Shown piece by piece: positions 5,668 through 12,709 of a stretch of 14,822 nucleotides of DNA. The stretch lies in the NCBI GenBank assembly GCA_964480445.1, contig CAYZPB010000022.1, forward strand, positions 1 through 14,822, written 5' to 3'. The notes below the pieces were generated by a model. That model was not told where the DNA came from. It saw only the letters and a program-made list of their open reading frames with translations, and searched no databases. The DNA comes from CAYZPB01 sp964480445 (lineage in GTDB: Bacteria; Bacillota; Bacilli; Tepidibacillales; Tepidibacillaceae). Each line of letters starts with the position of its first letter. Positions within the stretch are counted from its first letter, which is position 1. A program made the translations under genes and the position numbers.

Positions 5668-7566
5668 ATGAGGCAGGAAACCAATTATTATGAATTAATC
5701 GTTGTTGGAGCTGGACACGCTGGTGTTGAAGCTGCGCTTGCTGCTGCCCGGATTGGCGTTAACACCTTACTTTTAACCTTAAGCTTGGACACGATTGCTT
5801 ATCTGCCGTGCAACCCTTCAATTGGAGGACCTGCTAAGGGGAATGTTGTGCGTGAGATAGATGCCTTAGGTGGCGAGATGGGTAAGAATATAGATAAAAC
5901 ATCTATTCAAAGCAGAATGCTTAATACGGGCAAAGGACCAGCGGTCCGCGCTTTACGTGCTCAAGCAGATAAGTTTTTTTATCAGCTAAAGATGAAGGAG
6001 ACGATTGAGTGTCAGGAAAACCTTACATTGAAGCAAGGCTTGGTTGATGAACTTTTGGTAGAAAATAAAAAAGCAAAAGGGGTACGAACAAATACAGGTA
6101 CAGAATACTATGGTGAAGCGATTGTAATTACAACAGGCACTTATCTGAGGGGAAGGATTGTTGTTGGAGACCTCTCTTATGAGGGAGGACCTAACAATCA
6201 GGTTGCTGCGAACAAACTTTCTGACTCGCTTAAAAAGCATGGGCTGCAGCTTGATCGCTTTAAAACGGGCACACCTCCACGTTTAGATTATGACACTATC
6301 GATTTTAGCAAAATGGAAATCCAACCAGGGTCTAAAGATGTGATTAGATTTTCACACGACTATATAAAGAATGACTTATGCCAGGTTCCTTGCTGGCTAA
6401 CTTACACTAATCCTAAGACCCATCAAATTATAAGTGAAAACCTCGAGCGAGCACCAATGTATACGGGGATGATTGAGGGGACAGGCACTCGTTATTGTCC
6501 AGCGATTGAGGTTAAAGTTGTGCGTTTCCATGATAAGGATCGACATCAAGTGTTTATTGAACCTGAGGGTTTACACACCAAAGAAATGTATCTACAGGGA
6601 TTTAATACCAGTCTACCGGAGGACGTACAGGTAGAAATGGTTCGCTCAGTTGCGGGCCTCGAGAAAGCAGAAATTATGCGGGGTGGCTATGCAATTGAAT
6701 ATGACGTGGTTTTGCCACATCAACTTTATGCGACATTAGAGACAAAGCTAGTGAAGAACTTATTCACTGCCGGACAGCTAAATGGAACTTCCGGTTATGA
6801 AGAGGCAGCTGCTCAAGGGTTGATTGCAGGCATCAATGCTGCACATAAAATTCTAGGGCGCGAACCTTTTGTTCTCAGCCGTGCCGACGCATACATTGGT
6901 GTACTAATCGATGATCTGGTCACCAAGGAACTGCAAGAACCTTATCGCTTGCTAACTTCGCGGGCGGAGTACCGACTTTTGTTAAGACATGACAATGCTG
7001 ACTTACGTTTAAGGGAGTACGGATATAAACTTGGGTTAATCAATGAAAAACAATATAGTGAATTTTTAATTAAAAAAACAGCGATCGAAGCGGAACTTAG
7101 CCGCTTAGAAAAAGAGATGGTGCGACCAACGGCCGACGTGCTTGCGGTACTTGAGGAGATGGGGACAGCGCCGATTGACAATGCGGTTGCACTAGCGACG
7201 CTTTTGAGACGACCGGAGGTTAGCTACGAGCAGATTGAAAAGTTCTCACCTGCTGAAGAAGAACTTTCTCGGGAAATAAAAGAACAAGTAACGATTCAAA
7301 TTAAATACGCTGGCTATATTGACAAACAGCTGCAGCAGGTCGACAAAGTGAAACGTCTAGAAAACAAATTAATTCCGGACTGGGTTGACTACAGTACGAT
7401 TAATGGCATTTCCTTGCAAGCGAAAGAAATGCTAGAGGAGTTTAAACCAACAAATATTGGGCAGGCATCACGTATAGCAGGAGTAACGCCAGCAGATATA
7501 TCGATTCTACTTATACACGTAGAGCACAAGGGTAAGGGACGGAGCGAGAAAGTTGATAATGAATGA
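5668..7566 (+). CDS. mnmG: tRNA uridine-5-carboxymethylaminomethyl modification enzyme MnmG (GidA)
   Basis: FAD- and NADH-dependent partner of MnmE in wobble-uridine modification. The length of 632 is normal. The FAD-binding GAGHAG lies at 14-19; PCNPSIGGPAKG at 47-58 includes catalytic-type Cys48; the second conserved cysteine, Cys277, lies in TRYCPAIEVK. GTSGYEEAAAQGLIAG (373-388) is a GidA signature, and the C-terminal helical tRNA/MnmE-binding domain follows about 550. The Cys277 segment reads P-to-T at 274 and D-to-V at 282 against the usual GPRYCPSIEDK, which is odd for such a conserved motif. AAGGAG lies eight bases before ATG. The stop overlaps rsmG. Confidence 0.97.
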   Translation: MRQETNYYELIVVGAGHAGVEAALAAARIGVNTLLLTLSLDTIAYLPCNPSIGGPAKGNVVREIDALGGEMGKNIDKTSIQSRMLNTGKGPAVRALRAQADKFFYQLKMKETIECQENLTLKQGLVDELLVENKKAKGVRTNTGTEYYGEAIVITTGTYLRGRIVVGDLSYEGGPNNQVAANKLSDSLKKHGLQLDRFKTGTPPRLDYDTIDFSKMEIQPGSKDVIRFSHDYIKNDLCQVPCWLTYTNPKTHQIISENLERAPMYTGMIEGTGTRYCPAIEVKVVRFHDKDRHQVFIEPEGLHTKEMYLQGFNTSLPEDVQVEMVRSVAGLEKAEIMRGGYAIEYDVVLPHQLYATLETKLVKNLFTAGQLNGTSGYEEAAAQGLIAGINAAHKILGREPFVLSRADAYIGVLIDDLVTKELQEPYRLLTSRAEYRLLLRHDNADLRLREYGYKLGLINEKQYSEFLIKKTAIEAELSRLEKEMVRPTADVLAVLEEMGTAPIDNAVALATLLRRPEVSYEQIEKFSPAEEELSREIKEQVTIQIKYAGYIDKQLQQVDKVKRLENKLIPDWVDYSTINGISLQAKEMLEEFKPTNIGQASRIAGVTPADISILLIHVEHKGKGRSEKVDNE

Positions 7567-8266
7567 ATTAAATAGATATTTGGCTCCCTATAATTTATCG
7601 CTTAATAAAGAGCAACTTGATAAATTTAGGGAATACAAGCGGCTGATTATCAGCTATAATAAAAGAGTAAACTTAACTACGATCACCGAACCCTCGGAGG
7701 TAGTGATTAAACATTTTTTTGATTCGCTAACACCTGGGTTTTATCTGGACTTTAATAATAAGAAGATGATAGATATAGGAGCTGGAGCAGGCTTTCCAGG
7801 CATCCCATTAAAAATAATGTTTCCGACTCTTAAACTGACCTTGCTAGACTCGCGAAAAAAAAGGATTGCCTTTCTAGAAAAAGTTAGCGAGCAGCTAAGC
7901 CTGGCCGATATGAATATGATTCATGGTCGTGCAGAAGAGTTGGCACATAACAAGATGTATCGCGAGCAATACGACATTGCTATTGCCCGCGCAGTAGCTC
8001 GTATGAATGTACTTGCGGAGCTATCCTTACCTTTTGTTCGCGTAAGCGGCGATTTTATAGCAATGAAAGGAAGCAAGGCGGAAGAGGAACTGCGCGAAGC
8101 GGCTGCAGCAATTAAGCTGCTTGGTGGGAAGACGCGGGAGGTTTACTCGCTTGAACTGCCTGAGGAAAGTGGTAAACGCGAGTTGATTTTTATTAACAAA
8201 CTGCGGCAGACGCCTGCTAGCTATCCGCGCAGGCCGGGAGAACCCGCAAGAAAACCGTTAGTGTAA
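7559..8266 (+). CDS. rsmG: 16S rRNA (guanine-N7)-methyltransferase RsmG (GidB)
   Basis: SAM-dependent enzyme that methylates N7 of a guanine in the 530 loop of 16S rRNA (G527 in E. coli numbering). It has 235 residues from ATG at 7559. The SAM-binding motif IDIGAGAGFPG lies at about 71-81, ARAVA at about 143-147, the active-region MKG at about 169-171, and the C-terminal signature YPRRPGEPARKPL closes the protein. The start is ambiguous: an in-frame TTG at 7553 lies eight bases after GGAG (7541-7544), while ATG at 7559 is 14 bases away. Both overlap the mnmG stop, so coupling is likely. Confidence 0.95.
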   Translation: MNELNRYLAPYNLSLNKEQLDKFREYKRLIISYNKRVNLTTITEPSEVVIKHFFDSLTPGFYLDFNNKKMIDIGAGAGFPGIPLKIMFPTLKLTLLDSRKKRIAFLEKVSEQLSLADMNMIHGRAEELAHNKMYREQYDIAIARAVARMNVLAELSLPFVRVSGDFIAMKGSKAEEELREAAAAIKLLGGKTREVYSLELPEESGKRELIFINKLRQTPASYPRRPGEPARKPLV

Positions 8267-8284
8267 ATGTTTCACGTGAAACAT
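8267..8284. promoter_or_regulatory. parS centromere site between rsmG and noc
   Basis: An 18-bp perfect palindrome containing the consensus parS TGTTTCACGTGAAACA (8268-8283), starting one base after the rsmG stop. ParB (Spo0J) loads here and slides as a CTP clamp to form the partition complex. The site lies about 6.5 kb from the origin cluster. Confidence 0.97.
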
Positions 8285-8313
8285 TATCTATAAATAAGAT
8301 GGATGGTGATCTG

Positions 8314-9135
8314 ATGAAAGAGAGTTTTTCAAAATTTGTAGGACAGCAAAGTGATGGCGAGGATAGAATTGAACAGATAAGGATTGAAAGCATCATTCCC
8401 AATCCTTATCAACCAAGGGCGGTGTTCGATGACGAACGTCTGGATGAGCTATGTCAGACGATAGAGATTCATGGAATTATCCAACCGATAATAGTTCGTG
8501 CAGTTTTAAATAACCGCTATGAGTTGGTTGCTGGTGAAAGACGCTGGCGCGCAGCAATGAGACTCGGGCTACCAACAATTCCAGCAATCATCAAGGACTA
8601 CTCTGATGCGGATACTGCTTCAGTAGCACTGATAGAAAACTTGCAACGCGAAGGACTAACTCCGATTGAAGAAGCCTTTGCCTATCAAAGGTTAATTGAG
8701 GTTAACAACTTGACGCAGGCAAGCTTAGCTCAGCGACTTGGTAAAAGACAGTCGACGATTGGCAATAAACTTCGGTTATTAAACCTGCCTGAATCTGTCC
8801 AGTCCGCGCTTTCGGAAAAGAAAATCACTGAGCGACATGGGAGAGCTTTGCTACCCTTGCGTGATAAGGATCTGCAGGAGAAACTTTTGCAGGAAGTAAT
8901 TGAAAAGAACTTGAATGTTCAACAGACTGAGCAAAAGGTTCACCGACTGCTTAATAAAGAGGGGGCAGGGAAGAGTCATAAACCACGAGTTTCTGCGTTT
9001 TCTCGTGACTCCAGGCTTGCAATTAACACAATCAGGGAGTCGCTAGCAATGGTTGAGAGAACAGGGCTGAACGTGGAGTCCATTGAGTCAGATCATGAAG
9101 GTTATTATGAATTTAAAATTCGTATTCCTAAATAG
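8314..9135 (+). CDS. noc: Nucleoid occlusion protein Noc (ParB-family CTP clamp)
   Basis: ParB paralogue that binds Noc sites on the chromosome and tethers DNA to the membrane, blocking division over the nucleoid. It has 273 residues from ATG at 8314. I prefer this start over ATG at 8299, which lacks a ribosome binding site; GGATGGTGA precedes 8314 and the product then begins MKESFSKFVG, like the membrane-targeting helix of B. subtilis Noc. The N-terminal CTP domain has GERR (74-77) and ENLQRE (108-113), followed by a helix-turn-helix (about 133-177). The C-terminal FSRDSRLAINTIRESLAMVE and final IRIPK are Noc-like. Specificity positions read Gln146, Lys152, Asn157 and Arg174, mostly Noc-type. 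Confidence 0.93.
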   Translation: MKESFSKFVGQQSDGEDRIEQIRIESIIPNPYQPRAVFDDERLDELCQTIEIHGIIQPIIVRAVLNNRYELVAGERRWRAAMRLGLPTIPAIIKDYSDADTASVALIENLQREGLTPIEEAFAYQRLIEVNNLTQASLAQRLGKRQSTIGNKLRLLNLPESVQSALSEKKITERHGRALLPLRDKDLQEKLLQEVIEKNLNVQQTEQKVHRLLNKEGAGKSHKPRVSAFSRDSRLAINTIRESLAMVERTGLNVESIESDHEGYYEFKIRIPK

Positions 9136-9162
9136 AGGGAAAGTTCAAAGAGGTGATAGGTT

Positions 9163-9924
9163 TTGGGAAAGGTTATTGCAATCACAAATCAAAAGGGCGG
9201 TGTTGGTAAGACCACAACATCTATAAACTTAAGCGCGGCACTTGCGTCGATGGACCGGAAGGTTTTATTGCTTGACATTGATCCGCAAGGAAATGCAACC
9301 AGTGGCATTGGAATTAATAAGGCAGATGTCCAGACTGATATCTATGATGTACTTGTAAATGAGGCGCCGATTAGGAATGCGATATATGATGTTCCCGTCG
9401 ACGGCTTGCAGGTAATTCCTGCTACGATTCAGCTTGCTGGTGCTGAGATTGAACTTGTTTCAATCGTGACACGTGAAAAAATATTAAAGAGAGCACTGGC
9501 TGAGATTAGGAAGGAATACGACTATATTATTATTGATTGCCCTCCTTCGCTTGGGCTTCTGACAATAAATGCGTTAACTGCGGCGGATTCTGTGTTAATC
9601 CCGATTCAGTGCGAATACTACGCTTTAGAGGGTCTGGGTCAGTTGCTAAACACAGTTCGCTTGGTGCAGAAACATCTTAATGTTGATTTAGAGATTGAGG
9701 GAGTCTTGCTGACAATGTTTGATGCTAGAACAAACTTAGGCACCCAGGTAATTGAAGAGGTAAAGAAATATTTTCAAGACAAAGTTTATACAACGATAGT
9801 TGTAAGGAACGTCCGTTTAAGCGAAGCTCCCAGTTACGGGCGGTCGATCCTGGATTATGATAGCAGGTCAAAAGGGGCAGAAGCCTATATGGAACTAGCA
9901 AAGGAAGTGATAGCAAATGAGTAA
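9163..9924 (+). CDS. parA: Chromosome partitioning ATPase ParA (Soj)
   Basis: Deviant Walker ATPase that binds DNA as an ATP dimer, cooperates with ParB in origin segregation and in Bacillus also acts on DnaA. It has 253 residues with deviant Walker A KGGVGKTTT (11-19), Walker A' DIDPQGN (38-44) and Walker B IIDCPPSLG (123-131). The C-terminal RNVRLSEAPSYG segment is typical of chromosomal ParA. The start is TTG, five bases after a strong AAAGAGGTGAT site, giving the usual N-terminus MGKVIAITNQKGGVGKTT. It is 27 bp after noc and overlaps parB by eight bases. No N-terminal HTH is present, as expected for a chromosomal (type Ib-size) ParA. Confidence 0.97.
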   Translation: MGKVIAITNQKGGVGKTTTSINLSAALASMDRKVLLLDIDPQGNATSGIGINKADVQTDIYDVLVNEAPIRNAIYDVPVDGLQVIPATIQLAGAEIELVSIVTREKILKRALAEIRKEYDYIIIDCPPSLGLLTINALTAADSVLIPIQCEYYALEGLGQLLNTVRLVQKHLNVDLEIEGVLLTMFDARTNLGTQVIEEVKKYFQDKVYTTIVVRNVRLSEAPSYGRSILDYDSRSKGAEAYMELAKEVIANE

Positions 9925-10780
9925 AAGATTAGGGCGTGGCTTGGAAGCGCTGATACCAGCACTAGAGTCCGACGATAATGATGTAATCTTAGAAATAGAT
10001 GTTAATAGGATAAGGGCAAATCCTTATCAACCACGAAAGGATTTTGACGACGGACAACTTGCGGAGCTGATCGATTCAATCAAGGAGCATGGTGTAATCC
10101 AACCAATTATTGTCCGCAAATCACTGAACGGATATGAATTAGTTGCTGGGGAGCGCAGGTGGCGCGCTTCAATAGCGAACAAGCTGTCAAGCATACCTGC
10201 AATTGTTAAAGACTTAACCGATCAGCAGGTAATGGAGATTGCTTTAATTGAGAACCTGCAGCGTGAAAACCTAAATCCAATTGAAATAGCTAATGCTTAC
10301 AACAAAATAATCCAGACATATGATTTAACGCAGGAGAAGTTAGCGAAAAGGATTGGGGTTAGTCGGCCGAACATTGCAAATCACCTCCGCCTACTAACAC
10401 TACCGATAGTAATTACCGACAAGGTTGCTAGCGGCGAACTTTCGATGGGGCATGCGCGAGCTTTAGTTACGCTGGCGGACGAGAATAAACAGATTAAGCT
10501 AATGGAGGAAATTCTTTCTCAAGGGCTTAGCGTGCGCGAACTTGAAGAACTTTTAAAAGGTGGAAAAACTAAAAGCGAAAAGAAAGATGTTTCACGTGAA
10601 ACAAAAGGAACAAAGAAGGCAGGCTACGATCTTGTTGCTTACCAAGCAGTGACTGAACAGCTGCGGGGGCTACTTAAAACTGGTGTGAGAATTAAACCTG
10701 GCAGTAAGAAAGGCGTAATTGAGATTGACTATGTGGGGGAAAAAGATCTACAGAGAATAATTGATATTATTGAGAAGTGA
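9917..10780 (+). CDS. parB: Chromosome partitioning protein ParB (Spo0J)
   Basis: CTP-dependent DNA clamp that loads at parS, stimulates ParA and recruits SMC. It has 287 residues. The N-terminal RLGRGLEALIP (4-14) is the ParA-contacting peptide. The CTP-binding domain has GERR (78-81) and ENLQREN (112-118). The helix-turn-helix with SRPNIANHLRLL (149-160) and SMGHARAL (176-183) follows, and the C-terminal dimerisation domain covers about 235-287. Compared with the noc product here, the matching specificity positions are Arg150, His156, Thr161 and Gly178, the ParB set. ATG overlaps the parA stop. A parS site is encoded within the linker (Asp224-Thr229). Confidence 0.97.
   Translation: MSKRLGRGLEALIPALESDDNDVILEIDVNRIRANPYQPRKDFDDGQLAELIDSIKEHGVIQPIIVRKSLNGYELVAGERRWRASIANKLSSIPAIVKDLTDQQVMEIALIENLQRENLNPIEIANAYNKIIQTYDLTQEKLAKRIGVSRPNIANHLRLLTLPIVITDKVASGELSMGHARALVTLADENKQIKLMEEILSQGLSVRELEELLKGGKTKSEKKDVSRETKGTKKAGYDLVAYQAVTEQLRGLLKTGVRIKPGSKKGVIEIDYVGEKDLQRIIDIIEK
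10588..10603. promoter_or_regulatory. parS centromere site inside parB
   Basis: Perfect TGTTTCACGTGAAACA embedded in the coding sequence of the linker before the ParB C-terminal domain, read as VSRET. B. subtilis also has a parS inside spo0J. Being 2.3 kb from the parS before noc, it gives two loading sites bracketing noc-parA-parB. Confidence 0.97.
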
Positions 10781-10883
10781 TAAAACATACTACATAAAGA
10801 TGTTACTTAAGGAAAGTTAAGAGACAAGTGGTTAAATGTAAGAGAGAAATGACAACACATTTACCTGGGGAGGCAAACAGCGG

Positions 10884-11366
10884 ATGGGAATTTTAGATAA
10901 TTTTGACTTTATTTTAGAGGCGGTTGCAGTCGTCCTGATAGTTTTGTTGGTCTGGAATATTGTACTTACTCTTGCCCTACAGAAAAGTAGGAAGAAGTTG
11001 TACGCTTTTACAAAAAGTGGAAACATTGTCGATTTAGAGCAGGTTGTACTTGACTATCGCGATGCTCAGCAGTTAATAGAAGAGCGTGTCTCGCAGACCG
11101 AGTCCGAAATACAAGAGCTAAAAGCTAGGACAAAACTTTACAAAGGAAAGGTTGAAATTATACGCTACAACGCTTTTGAGCAGGCGGGTCAGAACTTAAG
11201 TTACTCTGTAGCTTTTCTGGATGAAAACGCAGATGGGGTTGTAATAAGTAGTATTCACACTCAGACAGGTTCTAACAGCTATGCAAAGCCGATAAAAGAT
11301 GGCGTTAGCGAATATAAATTAACGCCTGAGGAAATAGCTGTTCTTGAAAAAGCGCGAAAGAAATAA
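10884..11366 (+). CDS. DUF4446 family membrane-anchored protein
   Basis: A 160-residue protein of unknown function that matches the DUF4446 pattern often found after parB in Firmicutes. One N-terminal transmembrane helix (about 10-32), then a cytoplasmic-type part. A charged segment near 55-88 (IEERVSQTESEIQELKART) is likely coiled coil. The conserved globular half reads VEIIRYNAFEQAGQNLSYSV and continues through SSIHTQTGSNSYAKPI to a helix KLTPEEIAVLEKA. GGGGAGG (10867-10873) lies ten bases before ATG. The 103-bp gap after parB holds no clear terminator or promoter. The context suggests a role near the membrane in the segregation/division neighbourhood; this is inference only. Confidence 0.88.
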   Translation: MGILDNFDFILEAVAVVLIVLLVWNIVLTLALQKSRKKLYAFTKSGNIVDLEQVVLDYRDAQQLIEERVSQTESEIQELKARTKLYKGKVEIIRYNAFEQAGQNLSYSVAFLDENADGVVISSIHTQTGSNSYAKPIKDGVSEYKLTPEEIAVLEKARKK

Positions 11367-11372
11367 TTTCGC

Positions 11373-11401
11373 TGTACAAAAATCGCTTCTAGGGTTATAA
11401 T
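11373..11401 (+). promoter_or_regulatory. Promoter of the M23 peptidase gene
   Basis: -35 TGTACA (11373-11378, four of six bases) and perfect -10 TATAAT (11396-11401) with a 17-nt spacer. An inverted repeat, TTCTAGGG (11387-11394) and CCTTAGAA (11404-11411), seven of eight pairs matching, flanks the -10 and could be an operator. The leader before the gene is about 65 nt and AT-rich. Confidence 0.65.
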
Positions 11402-11472
11402 ATCCTTAGAAAAAATATAAATATGACAACAATTTTTGTTCTAGATTCGTTCCATATAGAATGGAAGTGGAC

Positions 11473-12408
11473 ATGGAGAATTTTTTTCGAAAAATAAAAA
11501 AAATAAACCGACCCCACTACAAGGTAATGATACAGCCAGGCGAAGGGGATAAAGCGAAAGAGTTAAGGGTGCCGAAGGTGCTCATTAACGCTTTTTCTAT
11601 TGTCTTGATAGTGGCCATGACATCGACATCATTGACAATGTTTACCTACTTTAACATAAAAAGCGAAAACGACATATTGGCTGCGACTAATGATAGTAAT
11701 CAAGAAGTCATCGATACATATACCAATCACTTCTTGGATTTATATCAGGATGTAAAAGTTCTCTCCGAACAATCAATAACTTTAATGACTTTAGAGGAGG
11801 AACTGCGAGGATTGAACGAATTCGACCCAACAAAAAGCGTGCTCACAACTCAGAACAAACTTGCTTTGCAGCGTATTGAGTCTAAAGGAGATTTTTCAGC
11901 TAGCACACTCACAAACACCATTGAGGCCGTTGATGTTATTCAAGGAAACTTTGTTAAGCAAGAGTTAACTGTTAACGAAATGATTACCTTACTAAACGAC
12001 AAAAAGGAGAAAGAAGCTGCTATTCCTTCGATCTACCCAACAAATGGCTATTTAACGTCAAGCTATGGTTACCGTATTGATCCAGTTTATGGGGGTCGCG
12101 AGTTCCATACAGGAATGGATTTTGCCAACACGCATGGCAGCCCAGTTTTTGCAACAGCTGACGGTGTTGTGACAGCTGCACATTATGCATATAACGGTTA
12201 TGGTTACCAAGTAGCTATTAACCATGGAAATGGCATTGAGACCTTTTACGGACATAATTCTAGTCTGGCAATTAAGACAGGAGATTACGTTAGAAAAGGT
12301 GAAATCATTGCTTATATAGGAAGGACAGGCAAGACAACAGGTGCGCATGTACATTACGAGGTTAAGCTCTACGGTAAGACAACGAATCCACAAAGTTATT
12401 TGAAGTAG
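11473..12408 (+). CDS. Membrane-anchored M23 family peptidase (LytM-type peptidoglycan endopeptidase)
   Basis: Predicted zinc metallopeptidase acting on peptidoglycan peptides outside the cell. It has 311 residues from ATG at 11473: a basic cytoplasmic N-terminus, one membrane-spanning helix (about 36-60), a helical stalk (about 62-180) and a C-terminal M23 domain (about 190-311). Zinc ligand candidates are His212 and Asp216 (HTGMD) and His294 of HVH (292-294); His292 and His261 (YGH) fit catalytic positions. All are intact, so it should be active rather than a degenerate LytM regulator. An ATG at 11461 (315 residues) lacks a ribosome binding site, whereas GGAAGTGG precedes 11473. Own promoter upstream and a terminator downstream make it a single-gene unit. 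Confidence 0.9.
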   Translation: MENFFRKIKKINRPHYKVMIQPGEGDKAKELRVPKVLINAFSIVLIVAMTSTSLTMFTYFNIKSENDILAATNDSNQEVIDTYTNHFLDLYQDVKVLSEQSITLMTLEEELRGLNEFDPTKSVLTTQNKLALQRIESKGDFSASTLTNTIEAVDVIQGNFVKQELTVNEMITLLNDKKEKEAAIPSIYPTNGYLTSSYGYRIDPVYGGREFHTGMDFANTHGSPVFATADGVVTAAHYAYNGYGYQVAINHGNGIETFYGHNSSLAIKTGDYVRKGEIIAYIGRTGKTTGAHVHYEVKLYGKTTNPQSYLK

Positions 12409-12434
12409 TCTGTTGCCAAAGTTATTAGTATCGA

Positions 12435-12466
12435 GAAAGCGACCTCTTCTTTCGAAGAGGTCTTTC
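12435..12466 (+). terminator. Intrinsic terminator after the M23 peptidase gene
   Basis: GACCTCTTC (12441-12449) pairs perfectly with GAAGAGGTC (12454-12462) around a TTTC loop. GAAA (12435-12438) can extend the stem with TTTC (12463-12466) past a two-base bulge. The T-run is short, so efficiency is uncertain. Confidence 0.7.
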
Positions 12467-12497
12467 ATATGATATAAAGAGTAAGGAGTCGATCTTG

Positions 12498-12686
12498 ATG
12501 GACCGATTAGATTATAAATTGAATGATCTTGTTGAGATGAAGAAACAACATCCGTGCGGTGTTAACCGATGGGTTATCATCCGTTTAGGTTCGGACATTC
12601 GCATTAAATGTACTGGATGTGATCATAGCGTACTCATGTCAAGAAGAGACTTTGACAAGAAGCTTAAACAGGTAATTAACGATTAA
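12498..12686 (+). CDS. DUF951 family small zinc-ribbon-like protein (YyzM-like)
   Basis: A 62-residue protein of the DUF951 family, function unknown. Conserved elements are LNDLVEMKKQHPCG, IIRLGSDIRIKCTGCDH and SRRDFDKKLK. The cysteines (one in HPCG, two in CTGCDH) plus histidines suggest a small metal-binding or RNA-binding fold. TAAGGAG (12482-12488) is nine bases before ATG 12498 and six before an in-frame TTG 12495, so one extra residue is possible. The same small gene lies before ychF in Bacillus (yyzM-yyaF), which supports the call. Confidence 0.9.
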   Translation: MDRLDYKLNDLVEMKKQHPCGVNRWVIIRLGSDIRIKCTGCDHSVLMSRRDFDKKLKQVIND

Positions 12687-12709
12687 GCAAATTAGGGGGA
12701 GAGTAATAA

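Noticed and set aside
8299..8313. Earlier ATG for noc (adds MDGDL)
   Set aside because: No ribosome binding site precedes it, and it would bury the membrane-targeting helix that normally begins the protein.
8395..8418. TTATCAACC in noc and again in parB (near 10021) as DnaA boxes
   Set aside because: Both are two mismatches from consensus and encode the same conserved NPYQPR peptide, so protein conservation explains them.
10781..10883. Possible promoter or terminator in the parB to DUF4446 gap
   Set aside because: TTGAGA/TTGATA with TACATA/CATACT have poor spacing, and no stable hairpin with a T-run is visible; not supportable.
12058..12468. Long open frame (136 codons) on the minus strand opposite the M23 peptidase domain
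   Set aside because: It lies antisense to a clear, conserved domain, has no convincing ribosome binding site, and its product shows no recognisable pattern.
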